From positions 91,582,001 to 91,646,000 of the forward strand of contig CM075676.1 of NCBI GenBank assembly GCA_037962975.1: a DNA stretch of 64,000 nucleotides, written 5' to 3'. Shown in pieces: positions 33,914 through 46,750 of the stretch. The position numbers were made by a program, and so were the translations under genes. Below the pieces are notes generated by a model. That model was not told the origin of the DNA. It worked only from the letters and a program-made list of their open reading frames with translations, and ran no database searches. How positions within the stretch are numbered: position 1 is the first letter of the stretch; each line of letters opens with the position of its first letter. Source of the DNA: Clitoria ternatea (lineage: Eukaryota; Streptophyta; Magnoliopsida; Fabales; Fabaceae).

Positions 33914-34599
33914 TATAACACCCTCTGTTACACCTTAATAAATTATAGAAAAATTTGTAAATTTTTTTTTAAAGATATGATTGTTAAAAAGAAACTATCG
34001 GAATAAATTACATACATTTTTTCTGAAATACCTCATAAATATTATTAAAACTTTATAAAGTAATTATACATTCATTCGAAGAAAATAAACATTAAACATT
34101 ATAAGAAAGAGAGGAAACTCCATGGCCCAGAAGCAATTACTTATTAACACTATTTATTCATTGGACCATGGTATTCATACCAAGCTCCCTTTCTAGAACG
34201 TGCTATATTTACTGCCGAGATTCTTCGATCCTTCCCTCTGAACCATCAATTTAGAATATATGAAACAAAAACACAGAGAAATGAGTGAGAAACAGAATAT
34301 AAAATTCTCGAATAAGACATAAGCAACAAAGGGTTTTCACAAACCAATACATAATAATATCACTCACAATCACATACACAATCAATTATGAATGCATGAA
34401 TGTTATGCAATATCTTCATCATAACTTACCTATATATGTGGGCCCTTAAATTTTAATTTGTATTGGGCCAACCAGGAGTTTACACTGTTTCATAAGTCCG
34501 GATAATAATAATATGAACAGCTCAACTGGCATGGAAACACTTAGAGACTAATCAGATTGAGAAAGTTTTTATTGTGAAAGTACCCGACACTAGGGAGTT
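33914..34599 (-). repeat. 3' LTR of outer gypsy element, part 1
   Basis: Matches 61039-61722. The match breaks at 34599, where the plus-strand gypsy element begins, and resumes at 54000. Confidence 0.93.
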
Positions 34600-36430
34600 T
34601 GTAACATCCCAAATTTGAAAATCTAAGAAAAATAATTCAGTAAAGAATTTCCGAGTCCGACTTCAAACGAGTGCTTCTATCGGAAAGGAATATTCCCAAG
34701 AGGATTGATTCCGAATGAAAAGGAAGGGGCTCTGACTTCGAATGAGCACCTTTCGGGCAAAGACGCTCCCAAGTTAGATACTTCCAAGTGTAGGAAGTTA
34801 AGATATTTCCGAGTGTAGGAAAGTTGAGATACTTTCGAGTGAAGGGAGGTTAAGATGTTTCCGAGTGAAGCATGACCGAGAGAATCACTTCTGAGTAAAG
34901 AAAAACTCTGTGTCCGAATAAGACACTTTTGAGTGAGACAAATCCGAGTGAAACGTTTCCGAATGGGTCGTTTCCGAGAGAAGTACTTCTGAGCGAAGAA
35001 AAGCTTTGATTTCGAATAAGTACTTCTCAGCCAAGATATTTAAGAGTAGTGAATTCCCGAGTGGGGTATCTCCTAGTTGAATGCAATTTTCCCGAGTGGG
35101 GTGTCTCCGAGTGTGACACTTCCGTGTGGGATGGCACCGATTGAGACATACCGAGTGAGTCTTTCCAGGGGAAGTACTTTTGGACAAAGAAAGACTTTAA
35201 CTTTGAATAAATACGTTTCTGAGTGAATAGTTTCCGGGGAAAGTAAATATCCGAGTGGTGAACCCCTTCATTCAATTCATGCTCGGGTGTCTTAAAGATC
35301 GCCTAGAGCCTGTGCTCGGGCCATATTCAAAGTTGTCGAGAGATTGTGCTCGGGTTCGTCTTCGAGATTGTCTTCGACTCCGAGTGATATTCCCAAGTGG
35401 AAAGATTTCCGAGAGAGGACTGAACTTCGACTCTGAATGATCCTTTCGGTTGAAAGACTACCGAGTGACGCACTTTCGAGAGAAATATCTTCGAGTGAAG
35501 AAAGGCTGTGATTTCGAATAAGTACTTTTCTGACAGAGATATATCCGAGTGAAATATTTCTGAATGAGGTGTCTCCGGGTGAGACATTTCTGAGTGGGTC
35601 ACTTTTGAGGAAAGGAAGCTATGACTGAGTGTTTCAAACAGAAATATTTCCGAGTGAATTCCCTCCGAGTGAAGCAATTCTGAACGAAGAGACTCTGGTG
35701 AATCCTTTTCGGAAAAAGACATTCCCGAGTACTTTCAATTTAATCTTTTTACCATGTTAGAGTCGGAATTTGGAAATATGGTCAACTACAAAGTTATTCC
35801 TCGTTGTCTTAGCTTTCCAACAAGATCAAATTTATTAAAATTCATTAAGATATGAGAGAAATATGTCAAAATATCTAAACAATGTCAGAACTGATATTTA
35901 CTGCAATCATCGAGGTTCTTCCACGTCGCTCTATTCTTCTAAACTCTAGCAGATTCTCCTTTTGTCTTTTTCTAAGCATGGGACCCTCTCTATTTTGTCC
36001 TATCCTCTTTTCTTTTATTATTATCTTGTTTTTTCTTTATCTCTTAACATATATGTATGTGTCAGCACCTCCTTACTTCATTTTTACGTGTGTTTTCTAT
36101 CAACAACCTTTGTTAATCCCACTGTTGGATTGGTCTAAAATTTCAAGAGTGGAAATAACTCTAAATTCCTTAGTTCAAGGTAGCTGTGGAAGATTTCAGA
36201 ACTAAGAGTTGATTCGGAGCTTGTGAATAATGAGCTGATTATATTTAGTAGCTCGAGGAGCTTTTGGAATCACTCATTCCAGGTAGGGGGAGCGTTTACA
36301 TTTTAAATGCATGGTTTATGAACGGATTCAGGATAATATTATTGTATTTAATAAGAAATCCTGAATATATATATATATATATGTTATGTGTAACATATTT
36401 GTGATGATTATGATATTTTCGTTCATATGT
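34600..36430 (+). repeat. 5' LTR of middle gypsy element, part 1
   Basis: Aligns with 51242 to about 53066 of the 3' LTR, then is interrupted by CACTA sequence. Includes the TTCCGAGTGA repeat field. Confidence 0.92.
34645..35735. repeat. Degenerate TTCCGAGTGA repeat field in LTR
   Basis: Several dozen variants of TTCCGAGTGA (TTTCGAGTGA, TTCTGAGTGG, TTCCGAGAGA and so on) at spacings of about 15-45 bp. A matching field is in the other LTR at about 51285-52380. Minus-strand frames here give HSE/HSK-rich pseudo-peptides that are artefacts of the repeat. Confidence 0.88.
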
Positions 36431-36719
36431 TCACAACCGTGGATATATATTCATGGGCAATTCAGGGTTATGATGTTAACCGTGGATATATATTGATGTC
36501 TATAATGACGGTTTGTATTTCCAACCGTGGATATATAGTTTAGGTCTTAGGTTTAATCACTGGGTACTGTATGTCCATGGTTGTTTCTATAACTGTGATT
36601 ATAGATTTAATATTTATCCACGGTTGTGGTCGTAACCGTGGATAAATAGTTAACATTTATCCACAGTTTTTTGTTTAACCGTGAATATATGTGTAATATA
36701 TTCACGGTTTCAAGGGGAA

Positions 36720-36926
36720 CTGCGAATATACATCCTTTCTAAAACTTCAAAAGCCGCGCCTCTCAGGCTTTTTTCACTTTCTCTTCTTCTTTCGCGCTGG
36801 TTGTCGTCTTCTTCCTTGTTCTCCTCTTTTGCTCGAGTTTGTTCTTTGCTGGTCGTGGGCTTCTACGTTCACTTGCTTATTCCTTCTTCCTTTTGTGTTG
36901 TTATCATCTTCACACCATTTTCTTGT
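36720..36926 (+). promoter_or_regulatory. Conserved first-exon/leader region of the CACTA element
   Basis: AAAGCCGCGCCTCTCAGG then a pyrimidine-rich stretch ending at a GTAAGT donor (GT at 36925-36926). The homologous orphan copy at 32460-32657 preserves the same layout and donor, which suggests an untranslated first exon for the transposase transcript with the coding region beyond an intron. A minus-10/TATA-like promoter is not certain. Confidence 0.45.
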
Positions 36927-38522
36927 AAGTGCCTCATTACCTTTCTTCTTCGTTCACTGCTGGGCTACTTCACTGTTATGGTCTATCATTGTTTGTGGAA
37001 TATATTATGTGTGTTTTCACTTGCGTATAGTCAAACCTGAATGAATGTGTTGTCTCTGTGTGTGTGGGTATTATTTCATTGTTCAAGGTGAACGAAGCTT
37101 GTCTCTGTCTTTGTGTTATTATTAAGTTTGGTTAAGCTTGTCTCTATCTCTGTCTCTGTCATTATTTGACATTGCCTGTGTGTTATTAAGATTGGTTAAT
37201 TCTGCCTCTGTGTTGTTAACCATTTGTAATAAGCGGCTGAAAATTTGTTTCTAAAAGAAATAATGTTGTTGTTAATAATGTTGTTGTTAATAACTATTTG
37301 TTTCTAAAAGAAATAATGTTGTTGTGAATAAATTTGTTTCTAAAAGAAATTTTACTATCCAATGACATATCCCTTATAAGATGGAATGTTTATTTCACAA
37401 ATTCTAAGCTTGGACTGAACAATATAATCAGTAGTTATACATGTTAGAGAGCTTGTGAAGGAAATTTTTATTTTATTGTGATTTATGCATTAGTTGACAT
37501 TAAGTAGTAAGTGTTCACTCCTTTGGTTGGAATAATAAAAAACAATATTGGAAGGAGAATGGTGTGTAAGTGTATAAGGATGAAAGATGAATTAATTAAA
37601 GGGCATGAATCTTCTGGGAAGATGTAGCTCCAATGGTGACATACCACGATGGAATCTTTGTTCTGAAAATCTATTCATGATAGGATATATGCCTAAGAGA
37701 GATAAGTACAGAATATTGAGTAGGTTGAACGTTAAATACACTCACTTGCATTAGGATCAAATGAAATTAGGATCAAATGTACTAAATCATTTTCTTTAAA
37801 GCCCAAATGCACTTAAGTGAACAAGTGAGTTTCATCGAGTGTTTCTTTAAAAGTCTTATAAACCAACATCATAATCCATAATCAATAATACATACTCCAA
37901 CACCATACTTGTACTTCAAGATAACACAAATTAGAAACATCATACTAATTTAGGTAAAAAGTTAACTAAATTATTATCCATTTTATTTCTGTTGTTGTTG
38001 GTTGCTCTTATATAATGTTATTTCTATTGTTGTTGTATGTGGATGGTTGTTAATCTTGCAAACTCATAGGCTCATAGTATAAAAGTTGCTGTGCATGAGT
38101 GAACTGTAGTTTCCCGTTTGAGATTCGACACAAATGGTCATTAAATTAATTAATGTCATCGTTTGTGTTGAATCTTGAATTTTTTGTTGGGACAGTTTGG
38201 GATGAACAATTATTTTTTATACGTCATTGTTAGTATGTACAAGTTAGGAGTTATTTTAAAATTTGATAAACTTTCGGTAACTTGCATTTTGTGTTGTTCT
38301 CTGGGTGCATATTTGGTTGTGGTTGAATTTGATTTGACCACTCTCATTTTGTGTACTTAGAGACCAATGCGAAATGCTGCCGAAATTTCATCAAATTTTA
38401 GAATAACTCATAACTTATATATATGAATGACGTATAAAAACAATTGTCATCCTGAATGGGTATAGGACCACCACCTTTGAAGAAAAAGTGAGGTTGATCA
38501 TAGCACCTTGTAAACAGTTGGC

Positions 38523-41500
38523 ATGGATCAGAGTTGGATAACTGCATCACGCCTAAGTCTAGAGTACGAGGGGGGAGTTGAATCATTTATAGAATTCGTA
38601 GCGAGGAATGCAGTAGAGGTGAATGGAAAGTATTTTTGCCCTTGTGTGAGATGCTTGAACCTGCGTCGGGTAGACTTGGAAGAGGTGCGAGAGCATCTAC
38701 CGTGTGACGGTTTTCTACGTAGTTATACGCGTTGGATATGGCATGGTGAAGATGTGGTGGTGCCAAGTAACAGCTCTCAAACTGAAAATCGAAGCTCGAT
38801 GCATGACACCGATGTCGATATGGATGACCGACTCGAGGATATGATCTGTGATGTGGGGGTAGAAGATTTTAAGAAAGCTCATGTATATACGACTCTGTGT
38901 GAGGACTCTGAGCAGCCGTTGTATCCAAACTGCGTCAATTTCACGAAGTAATCAGCAGTTTTGCGATTGTTTAATTTGAAGGCCATAAACGGGTGGACGG
39001 ATAAAAGTTTCACTGACTTACTGAAGTTGTTGAAAGAAATGCTCCCAGCTGGAAACACCTTGCCGAATCGTAACTATGAGGCCAAAAAGGTGTTGTGTCC
39101 TATGGGTTTGGAGTATGAGAAAATACATGCATGTCCAAATGATTGTGTATTATTCCGGGGTGAGTTAGAAATGTTGCATCGATGTCCTAGGTGTGGGGTG
39201 TCACGGTATAAGAAGAAAGAGGCAGATTCTGATGAGGTATGCACTAAAGGGTCTCCTGCAAAGGTGTTGTGGTATCTACCTATAGTTCCAAGACTAAAGC
39301 GTCTGTTTGCCAATGCAGATGATGTAAAACTTATAAGATGGCATGCTGATGAGAGGGTTGTTGATGGACTACTTAGGCATCCGGCCGATGGATCGCAATG
39401 GAAGAAAATGGATACAATTTTTCCGGAATTTGCCCATGAACCAAGAAATGTTAGGCTTGCACTAGCCACAGACGGCATGAACCCGTTTGGGAACCTGAGC
39501 ACAAACCATAGTTCGTGGCCTGTTATGTTGTTTGTTTACAACTTGCCGCCATGGTTGTGCATGAAACGAAAATATGTGATGTTATCAATGATGATTTCTG
39601 GTCCACGACAACCGGGGAACGACATTGATGTATATTTAACTCCATTGGTTGAAGACCTCAAAAGGTTGTGGGAAGACGGGGTTGAAGTATTTGATGGATT
39701 TACCGGGCAATCATTCAAATTGCGTGCCATGCTATTTTGCACGATCAATGACTTTCCAACATATGGTAACTTATCCGGGTACAGCGTGAAGGGTCATAAA
39801 GCTTGTCCAGTATGTGAGGAGGGGACTAGTTCTGTTCGGTTGCATCATGGTAGGAAAAATGTTTATCTTCGACATCGAAGGTTTCTTAAAGCGAATCATC
39901 CATTTCGGAGGTTGAAGAAGTCGTTTAACGGTGCCCAAGATTTTGAAATGGCTCCTCCACCACTATCTGGTCGCCAGGCATATGAAAAGGTGAAAGACGT
40001 CAACGTGCAATTTGGTAAGTGTGAAAAACAGCACCCGACACAAAACAACTATAAGAAAAGGTCAGTGTTTTTTGACCTACCATATTGGAGGGAGCTTGAT
40101 GTAAGACACTGCATTGATGTAATGCATGTGGAGAAGAATGTGTGCGACAGCTTAGTTGGTACACTCTTAAACATACCCGGGAAGACTAAGGATGGCCTAA
40201 ACTCGCGTATGGACTTAGAGTTGATGGGTATACGTCAGGATTTGCATCCACAATCAAAGGGCAAAAGAACATATTTGCCTCCAGCATGTCATACATTATC
40301 CAGAAAAGAAAAGCAAAGTCTGTGTGAATCGTTATGAAGTGTGAAAGTTCTGTCTGGTTATGGCTCCAACATCAACTCTTGTGTTTCCATGAAAGATTTG
40401 AAGTTAGTTGGGTTGAAGTCTCACGATTGTCACATGTTGATGCAGCAGTTTCTGCCTATCGCCATTCGTGACATTCTTCCTAAAAATGTGAGAAATGTCA
40501 TAACAAGGTTGTGTATATTTTTCAATGCCATATGTTGCAAGGTAATCGTGCCCGGCGAATTGGATGTGTTGGAACAGGAAGCATCACTTATATTATGTCA
40601 GCTTCAAATGTATTTCCCGCCCTCTTTTTTTGACATAATGGTCCACTTAATCATCCATTTGGTGAGAGAGGTCTGTTGGTATGGTCCAGTGTTCTTACGG
40701 TGGATGTATCCCGTTGAGCGATATATGAAGATATTGAAAGGGTATATGAAGAACCAACGTCATCCCGAAGCTTCAATTGTGGAAAGATATATTGCAGAAG
40801 AAGCAATTGAGTTTTGCACTGAATACATGTCACATGTTGTAAGCATTGGTATTCCAACGACTTGTCATGAAGGGAGATTGGATGGGAAAGGAACGATTGG
40901 AAAAAAAAATGAAGAGCATGCCACGTGCTGATGTCCTTCAGGCACACTTGTATATTTTAAACAACACGGACGACGTGCAACCGTATCTAGCCACACACAA
41001 GGAGCTAGTCAAGAAAACCAACCCTAAAATGACTGAAAAGTGGTTGTTGAATGAACACAACAAGAGTTTCATGCAGTGGTTTCAAAAGACCGTTCTGAAA
41101 GATGCATCTGCATCCTCAACATTACATCGACTAGCACAGGGCCTGAACTTTGATGTCCTCACCTTTTGTGGGTATGACATAAACAACTATTCGTTTTATA
41201 CAAGGACACGGGATGAAAAGAGTACAAATCAAAACAGTGGAGTGATGGTTGTGGCTCAGTCAATGCATTTCTCAACTTCAAAGGACAACAACCCTGTGAT
41301 GACCGAGTCATGCTACTTTGGTGTGATTGAAGATATATGGGAAGTTGATTACGGTCCCTTCACCGTTCCTGTGTTTTAATGCAAATGGGTTGACAATAAG
41401 AACGGTGTCAAAACTGATGATTTAGGAGTTACGTTGGTGGACCTCAACAAGATAGGGCATAAGGACGAACCATTCATAATGGCAACGCAGGTGAAGCAAG

Positions 41501-41703
41501 TTTTTTATGTTGCTGACCCAGCTGACAAACAGTGGTCAATTGTTATCCAAGGTAGACATATTGGAGACCCCAATCTTGATATTGTGGAAATTCCATCAAC
41601 TACAACACGTATTCCAACATCTATCGTGGAACATGACATAGATGATGTAGTTGCCAGTCGTCATGACCACCATGAAGGCTTGTGGGAAAATATTTCATCT
41701 TAA
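38523..41703 (+). pseudogene. CACTA transposase (TNPD/TNP2-like) pseudogene
   Basis: It encoded the transposase that would cut and move the element. The start MDQSWITASRLS is followed by the Transpos_assoc domain with FCPCVRCLN (38523-38760). The central TNP2-type domain has HACPNDCVLF, RCPRCGVSRYKKK, ATDGMNPFGN and YSVKGHKACPVC (39110-39830) and CIDVMHVEKNVCDSL (40110-40150). DUF4218-type sequence (MVHLIIHLVREV, WMYPVERYMKILKGYMKN) lies near 40640-40760, and a DUF4216-like part (YFGVIEDIWEVDY) near 41320-41360. It is broken by in-frame stops at 38949-38951 (TAA) and 40335-40337 (TGA), by a frameshift at the A-run near 40900-40910, and by a stop at 41377-41379. Domain order is complete, so loss of function is recent compared with its divergence. 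Confidence 0.92.
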
Positions 41704-41811
41704 TTGGGTATTAATCTTGTTAGTGATTCATTGAATTACATGTTATATTAGTTATTCGTTGTTTTAAATGTTATATTAAATATTTGACAGTTTTGTTTCC
41801 TTGTTTGGACA

Positions 41812-44800
41812 GATACTCATAGCTGACCAGGATGGACGATCCAGGTCTGACTCACAGGCCAGTGGTTCCTCTGCTCGGAAGAGCAGAGGTGTTACCCGGA
41901 TGCCAGACGTTGCACTTAGGCATCACCGGGGAGAGAGGCTACTTGTTGACATGGATGTCAACACTGGTAGATTTAGTGGACCGAATGCCACGAAGTTTAG
42001 CAGTTATTTGGGGGTTGTGGCTCGGTCGAAGGTGTCCATCATTATCCCCGACTGGGATAATGTCAAGGAGGTGGTGAAGAACCAGCTATGGAGTGATGTT
42101 CTGGTAACTTAGATATTATTTAAGTTTTATTTTAGTGTATTATTTCATGTAACTCTTAATAAGGACTCCTTTATGGACTAACTCCTTTCATGTAGGATTC
42201 TTTTGACATACCATCTTCTTACATAGCGAGGAGGAAAGTCCTCGGTATTATGGCTGAGCGATGGAGGTCGTTCAAATCCATACTCACCACGAGGTATATT
42301 GAACTTTAAATTCTTAATCAACGCTTCACCAAATTGTACCAATCCTTAGTTTAAATGTACTTGAATTGTAGGTATGTATTCGGGGATGACTAAGGAAAGT
42401 TCCCTGGAGAGAAATATCCATTTATCGATCAGGAGACCTGGGATGCTTTTGTTGCATCTAGACATTCTGTCGAGTTTCAGGTACATTGGTTTTTAGATGA
42501 TTAAATTATGTATAATTTAAACGGCTAACTCTGAATATTTTTTTTCTTGTTGTAGGAGACCAGAAAGAAAGCCAAGGAGACTAGGAAGCTAAATGACTAC
42601 CCACACACACTGTCACGTGGGGGTTACCGTAGGTTGGAGGAGCGGCTGGCACAGGAGAGGCTGAGTCAGTGTCAGACTGACACTGGTATTATGGATCCCC
42701 CTTCCCCACCTACACGCCACGACAAATGGAAGCGGGCTAGGATCAAGAAGAGTGGGGAATACACTTCCTCACAAGCTCAGGAGGTTGCCTCACGGATAAT
42801 AAGTATTCCCCTTTGCATCAGTGTCTGTTTTTTGGTTTACGTGAAGGAAGTGAATACTAACTTGTTTGGTTTCAGGATTCCTTGGTTGAGCAATCAACCC
42901 AAGGGTCTTTCATAGCCCATGGACGGGAGGATATTTTGACTACCGCCATCGGCAGGCCAGAGCACCCAGGAAGAGTGCGTGCTGTTGGTCGAGGTGTAGG
43001 TAAGTGGTAAATAACTCTATGCTTTCATTTTGTTATCTGTTAAACATCTATGGGCTAATCATTCACATTTCACAGGCCTTCGTGCCTATTACGGTGCTCC
43101 CAACCCTGCCCCCTCCCTTGAGAAAATGGTGGAGCAGAAGGTGGCTGTTGTGAAGGCTGAGTACCAGGAGGAGATATCTAGGCTCCACAGGAGATGGCCC
43201 GATTCAGGGAGGAGATGAAGGCCTCACTCAGCCACAACCAGGAGACTACTGCACCAGCTAGCGACCCAGAGGTTAGATTCTTTATTTAATTTCCTTGTTT
43301 TTATTGTTTGTAATCACTTTATTTCATTGTTGAATAACTTCTGCTTGATGTGTAAATATGTAGATATGGAAGGTTAGCACTAAGGGGTCGTGCGTTGCGG
43401 CTGACCCTGACGATGATGGGGTCGAGCCACCAGACACCCGTCAATGTGACCTGTTCGTTGACGGGTCGGAGGAGCCAGTTGCCACTGGTATGGTGTACAA
43501 CTTAGGCCCTATGGTTCACCATCAGACATTACCTGATGGTATGTCCAGGGTCTCTGTTGTGCTCGTCCTCGAGGAGGATGCTGCTGTGCCAGTGGCAACT
43601 CCGGAGGTGAAGACCGTCGGTCAGGTGGTGGGCCACTTTCTGATATGGCCCAACAGACTTCTGGTGATTGCCCCTGGACAGGTAAAAACCCTAAACACTA
43701 ACTAATTTTGTTATATTGTCAATTATGGTACAAAATGTGATGGTTGTCAATTGTTCAACAGGAACAGACATTGAAGAAGCCAGACCCGGCCAAGGATCCC
43801 ATCCGAATGCTATGGCGCATCGGGTATGAGCAAGGAGAGGACACTGTTCAGGTCCCATGGCAGCCACTAGTGTTCGGCCGTCCAAGTGATCTTCCACTTT
43901 ACGTTACACATTCTGACATGTGTGACATTATTTCGGGGACGTCGATACTGAACGCCTCCATCATTCAGTTGTGGGAGCTGTAAGTATATCATTTTTGTCC
44001 AATTTTTTTATTATACAAGTTATTTGTCGCTAACCATGTCTTAACTTGTTTAGGTTTCTGGCAAAACTCTGTGTGGACTTGGTTTTCCAAGGAACTTATG
44101 GTTTCTTAGAGCCCTCTCTCATACAGAAGCAAGGAAACACCCCGCAGGACACCCAGGCATACATCCAGAATTGGATGTTTGAGTCTGGGAAGTCTGTATA
44201 CATGGGCCCCTATCATAAAGGGTAATATTCAATTCTATAATTATTGTCATGAATTTTTGTATTTTGAAGTCTCACTTATCACTGGTAACTGTAGCGCTCA
44301 CTGGACGTTCGTGGTGATCTGTCCGAAGGACTATCTTGCTCTGTACTTTGATACTTTGCATCGGATGGTTCCACAAGACCTGAAAGATATAGTAGACCGG
44401 TAAGTTAATCCCTAAAAAATAAGTACAAATTCGATTACATCATTTTTAGAACTATACGATTCTAACTTATCTTGTGTTTTGTTTGACGTAGGACGGTGGT
44501 TGGATACAATCTACTGATTGGAAACAAGTCCAACGGAAGAAAAGTTGCATGGGTGCACCCAAAAGTAAGTCAATCGTATTCATTCAAATCTTCAATACAT
44601 ATTTTTTAAGTTGCGAATTCACTTATTCTATACTATATGTCCATTGTAGTCTTACAGGCAGAAGGGTACCTAGAGTGTGGCTATTTCGTCATGCACACTA
44701 TGCTGACCATTGTCCAACAACATTTAGTAGATGGATGGACAAATGTAAGTCTCATCATTTGGACTACTTTTCTACCAATTTCATCAATTTCATGTAATAA

Positions 44801-44933
44801 ATAAAGCTTTTGTTCTAATTGTTTTGTGCATTGTTTGCAGTACTTTAAGGACCGGTCATATTTCCCAAAGGCACTTGTAGATGATGTTAGAAAGCAATGG
44901 GCCTCACACTTCATTGAAGTTAGGCAAAGCTAG
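41812..44933 (+). pseudogene. Second CACTA gene: Transposase_24 (TNPA-like) region plus Ulp1-like C48 protease
   Basis: A chain of short exons with GT-AG borders, roughly 41812-42103, 42196-42293, 42372-42480, 42556-42799, 42876-42999, 43077-43200, 43366-43680, 43762-43980, 44053-44221, 44293-44400, 44491-44563, 44651-44746 and 44841-44933. The early part has RLLVDMDVNTGR, WRSFKSILTTRY, LSRGGYRRLEERL, KRARIKKSGEYTS and AIGRPEHPGRVRAVG, the wording of plant Transposase_24 proteins. The later part has HWTFVVICPKDYLALYFDTL (the His and Asp region) and LECGYFVMHTM (the Cys region) of Ulp1-type SUMO proteases. At least one stop (near 42390) lies in an exon, so it is probably inactive. Exon borders are my reading of consensus sites, not tested. 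Confidence 0.75.
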
Positions 44934-45179
44934 ATATAGGATCTTTATTCTTTTATATATGTATCTAGTAGGATTTAAGGTTTACTTTTATTAGATTACA
45001 TTCAACTTAATTGTATATACTTTCATTTTTTAGGTTGTTATGAATTAATATAGAAAATAAATTGTTATATACATACCATTCTTTTTATATAGTGTTGCTG
45101 GATATGGTGGGATACTGTATATTGTACTGGTTGTCTGAATGCAGGTTTGGGAAACGATAAAACAGAAACCATATTAAAA

Positions 45180-45800
45180 AAAAACCTCAGTATTTATTCA
45201 TGGTTATGGTAACAACCGAGATTATAGACCATATTTATCCACGGTTACTACCATAACCGTGAATATAAGTAGTTTGTAACTGAAACCTTTTAGTACTTAT
45301 ATTCACGGTTATGATGGACAACCGTGGATAAATACTGAGGTTTTTTCACGGTTATACTGGAAAACCGTGAATATAGATACTCTTTATCCACGGTTACTAG
45401 CATAACCGTGAATATAAGTAGTTTGTAACTGAAACCTTTTAGTACTTATATTCACGGTTATGATGGACAACCGTGGATAAATACTGAGATTTTTTCATGG
45501 TTATACTGGACAACCGTGAATATAGATACTCTTTATCCACGGTTACTAGCATAACCGTGAATATAAGTAGTTTGTAACTGAAACCTTTTAGTTCTTATAT
45601 TCACGGTTATGCTCGATAACCGTGAATATAAATAGTAAGTTATATTCATGGTTATTCTTAACCATGGTCAGATGTGATTTATTACCAAGGTTGTTAACCG
45701 TGGTTAAAGGCCCTCATCTACTACCACGGCTGCAACAACCATGGTTCTTTAACCGTGAATAAAGGCCATTTTTAACCGTGATTATATCCATTTTTTCCAC
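45180..45800. repeat. Right subterminal repeats of the CACTA element with a ~150-bp tandem array
   Basis: Many copies of ATATTCACGGTTAT and complement. A 149-150 bp unit beginning TTATCCACGGTTACTA starts at 45234, 45384 and 45533 (the last partial); each unit contains four or more of these motifs in alternating orientation. Confidence 0.88.
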
Positions 45801-45805
45801 TAGTG

Positions 45806-46595
45806 GATATTCATGAAGTTTTCATGATATATAAATGCATGTGATGCATATTGATAAGGCATGAGATGCTTATGTGATGAACAAATATGAAATATGATTG
45901 TGGTTTTGAGGATTCCACAAAAAGACTTTGGGTGGGACTCAAGGCAAACCTCTTGAGCGGGGCTCGGGGTTTAGCCCGTGACACTACCGTTGTCGTTGGG
46001 AGTGATTATGTCACGTGAGAGGGCAAACGGTTTGGTACCAGTAAAACGGCCGGATCAGCTGAGAGCTGAGTTATGGCTGAGAGCCAGTGTTGCAACACAA
46101 ATAAAAGACTTAATAATGGATTCATTTGATTGAGCATGTGAATGCATTGATGTACGTTGTTATGAACAACATGAGTTTATGATCATTGACAAAGAATGAT
46201 ATATGATATGATTATGATTTATATGTGTTAGTGAATTGGACATTTGATCCGATTCAATAACTATCATTTGACATGTATATGCTCACCCCTATTTATTATT
46301 ATTTTTACAGTGGATATAGGACGCGGTGATGACATATGAGGTCACTCAGCCTGCAAGGAGCATTATGTATATATATGTGTAGTACATGATGCACATAGGT
46401 GTTTTGTAGTAGCCTTGGTCGGCTCATGTGCATACCGAGTTGTTATATTTATTTGTATACTTAAATGGGTCAGTCGGTTGATGTAAAAATGATAGTGTTA
46501 TTATATTAATCTAAAATCCTGCTTTAAAACTGAATTTATTCACGAAAAATTTATTTGGATTTTAGAAATCTATTTTTAAATATTAGGATGTTATA
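45806..46595 (+). repeat. 5' LTR of middle gypsy element, part 2
   Basis: Aligns with 53185-53999 of the 3' LTR. It lacks one copy of a 25-bp tandem duplication (TTTATTGTTATTTTTACAGT...) present at 53665-53720 in the 3' LTR. Confidence 0.92.
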
Positions 46596-46598
46596 TTT

Positions 46599-46610
46599 TG
46601 GTATCAGAGT
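46599..46610 (+). other. Primer binding site of middle gypsy element
   Basis: TGGTATCAGAGT, three bases after the LTR end; tRNA-Met type. Confidence 0.85.
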
Positions 46611-46750
46611 AGACTTGAAAAGGTCCAAGGCCAAGGTTAAGCTACTAAATGTTATGAATTGAGTGAAATCATATTATGGTTGTTAAATATTATAGTTGAG
46701 GAAATCAACTATAAATAAATTGCCTTCTTATCCATGAAAGGTACTAAAGT

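Larger units (their letters stand above)
36431..45805 (+). mobile_element. CACTA transposon (innermost layer) with TNPD-like and TNPA/Ulp1-like genes, left end deleted
   Basis: The right terminus reads TTTTTTCCACTAGTG (CACTAGTGGAAAAAA reversed) at 45791-45805. Subterminal repeats with AACCGTG.ATATA lie at 36431-36720 and 45180-45800. The left terminus is absent: the homologous orphan end at 32068 has roughly 100 bp more before the equivalent point, and 118 bp of host LTR (53067-53184 in the intact copy) is missing at the same junction. Inside are a transposase pseudogene (38523-41703) and a multi-exon second gene (41812-44933). This was an autonomous-type element. Confidence 0.9.

Noticed and set aside
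35327..35722. Minus-strand frame of 131 codons rich in HSE/HSK
   Set aside because: It is a translation of the TTCCGAGTGA repeat field in an LTR, repeated in the other LTR with shifts; not a protein gene.
39074..39502. 142-codon minus frame within the CACTA transposase
   Set aside because: Antisense shadow of the conserved transposase domain on the plus strand.
32068..45805. One single 13.7-kb CACTA element from the left CACTAGTG to the right CACTAGTG
   Set aside because: The interval contains the left boundary and TSD of two gypsy elements, the flanks lack a matching 3-bp duplication (TTA against GAT), and the leader region occurs twice (32460 and 36735). Two separate CACTA copies fit better.
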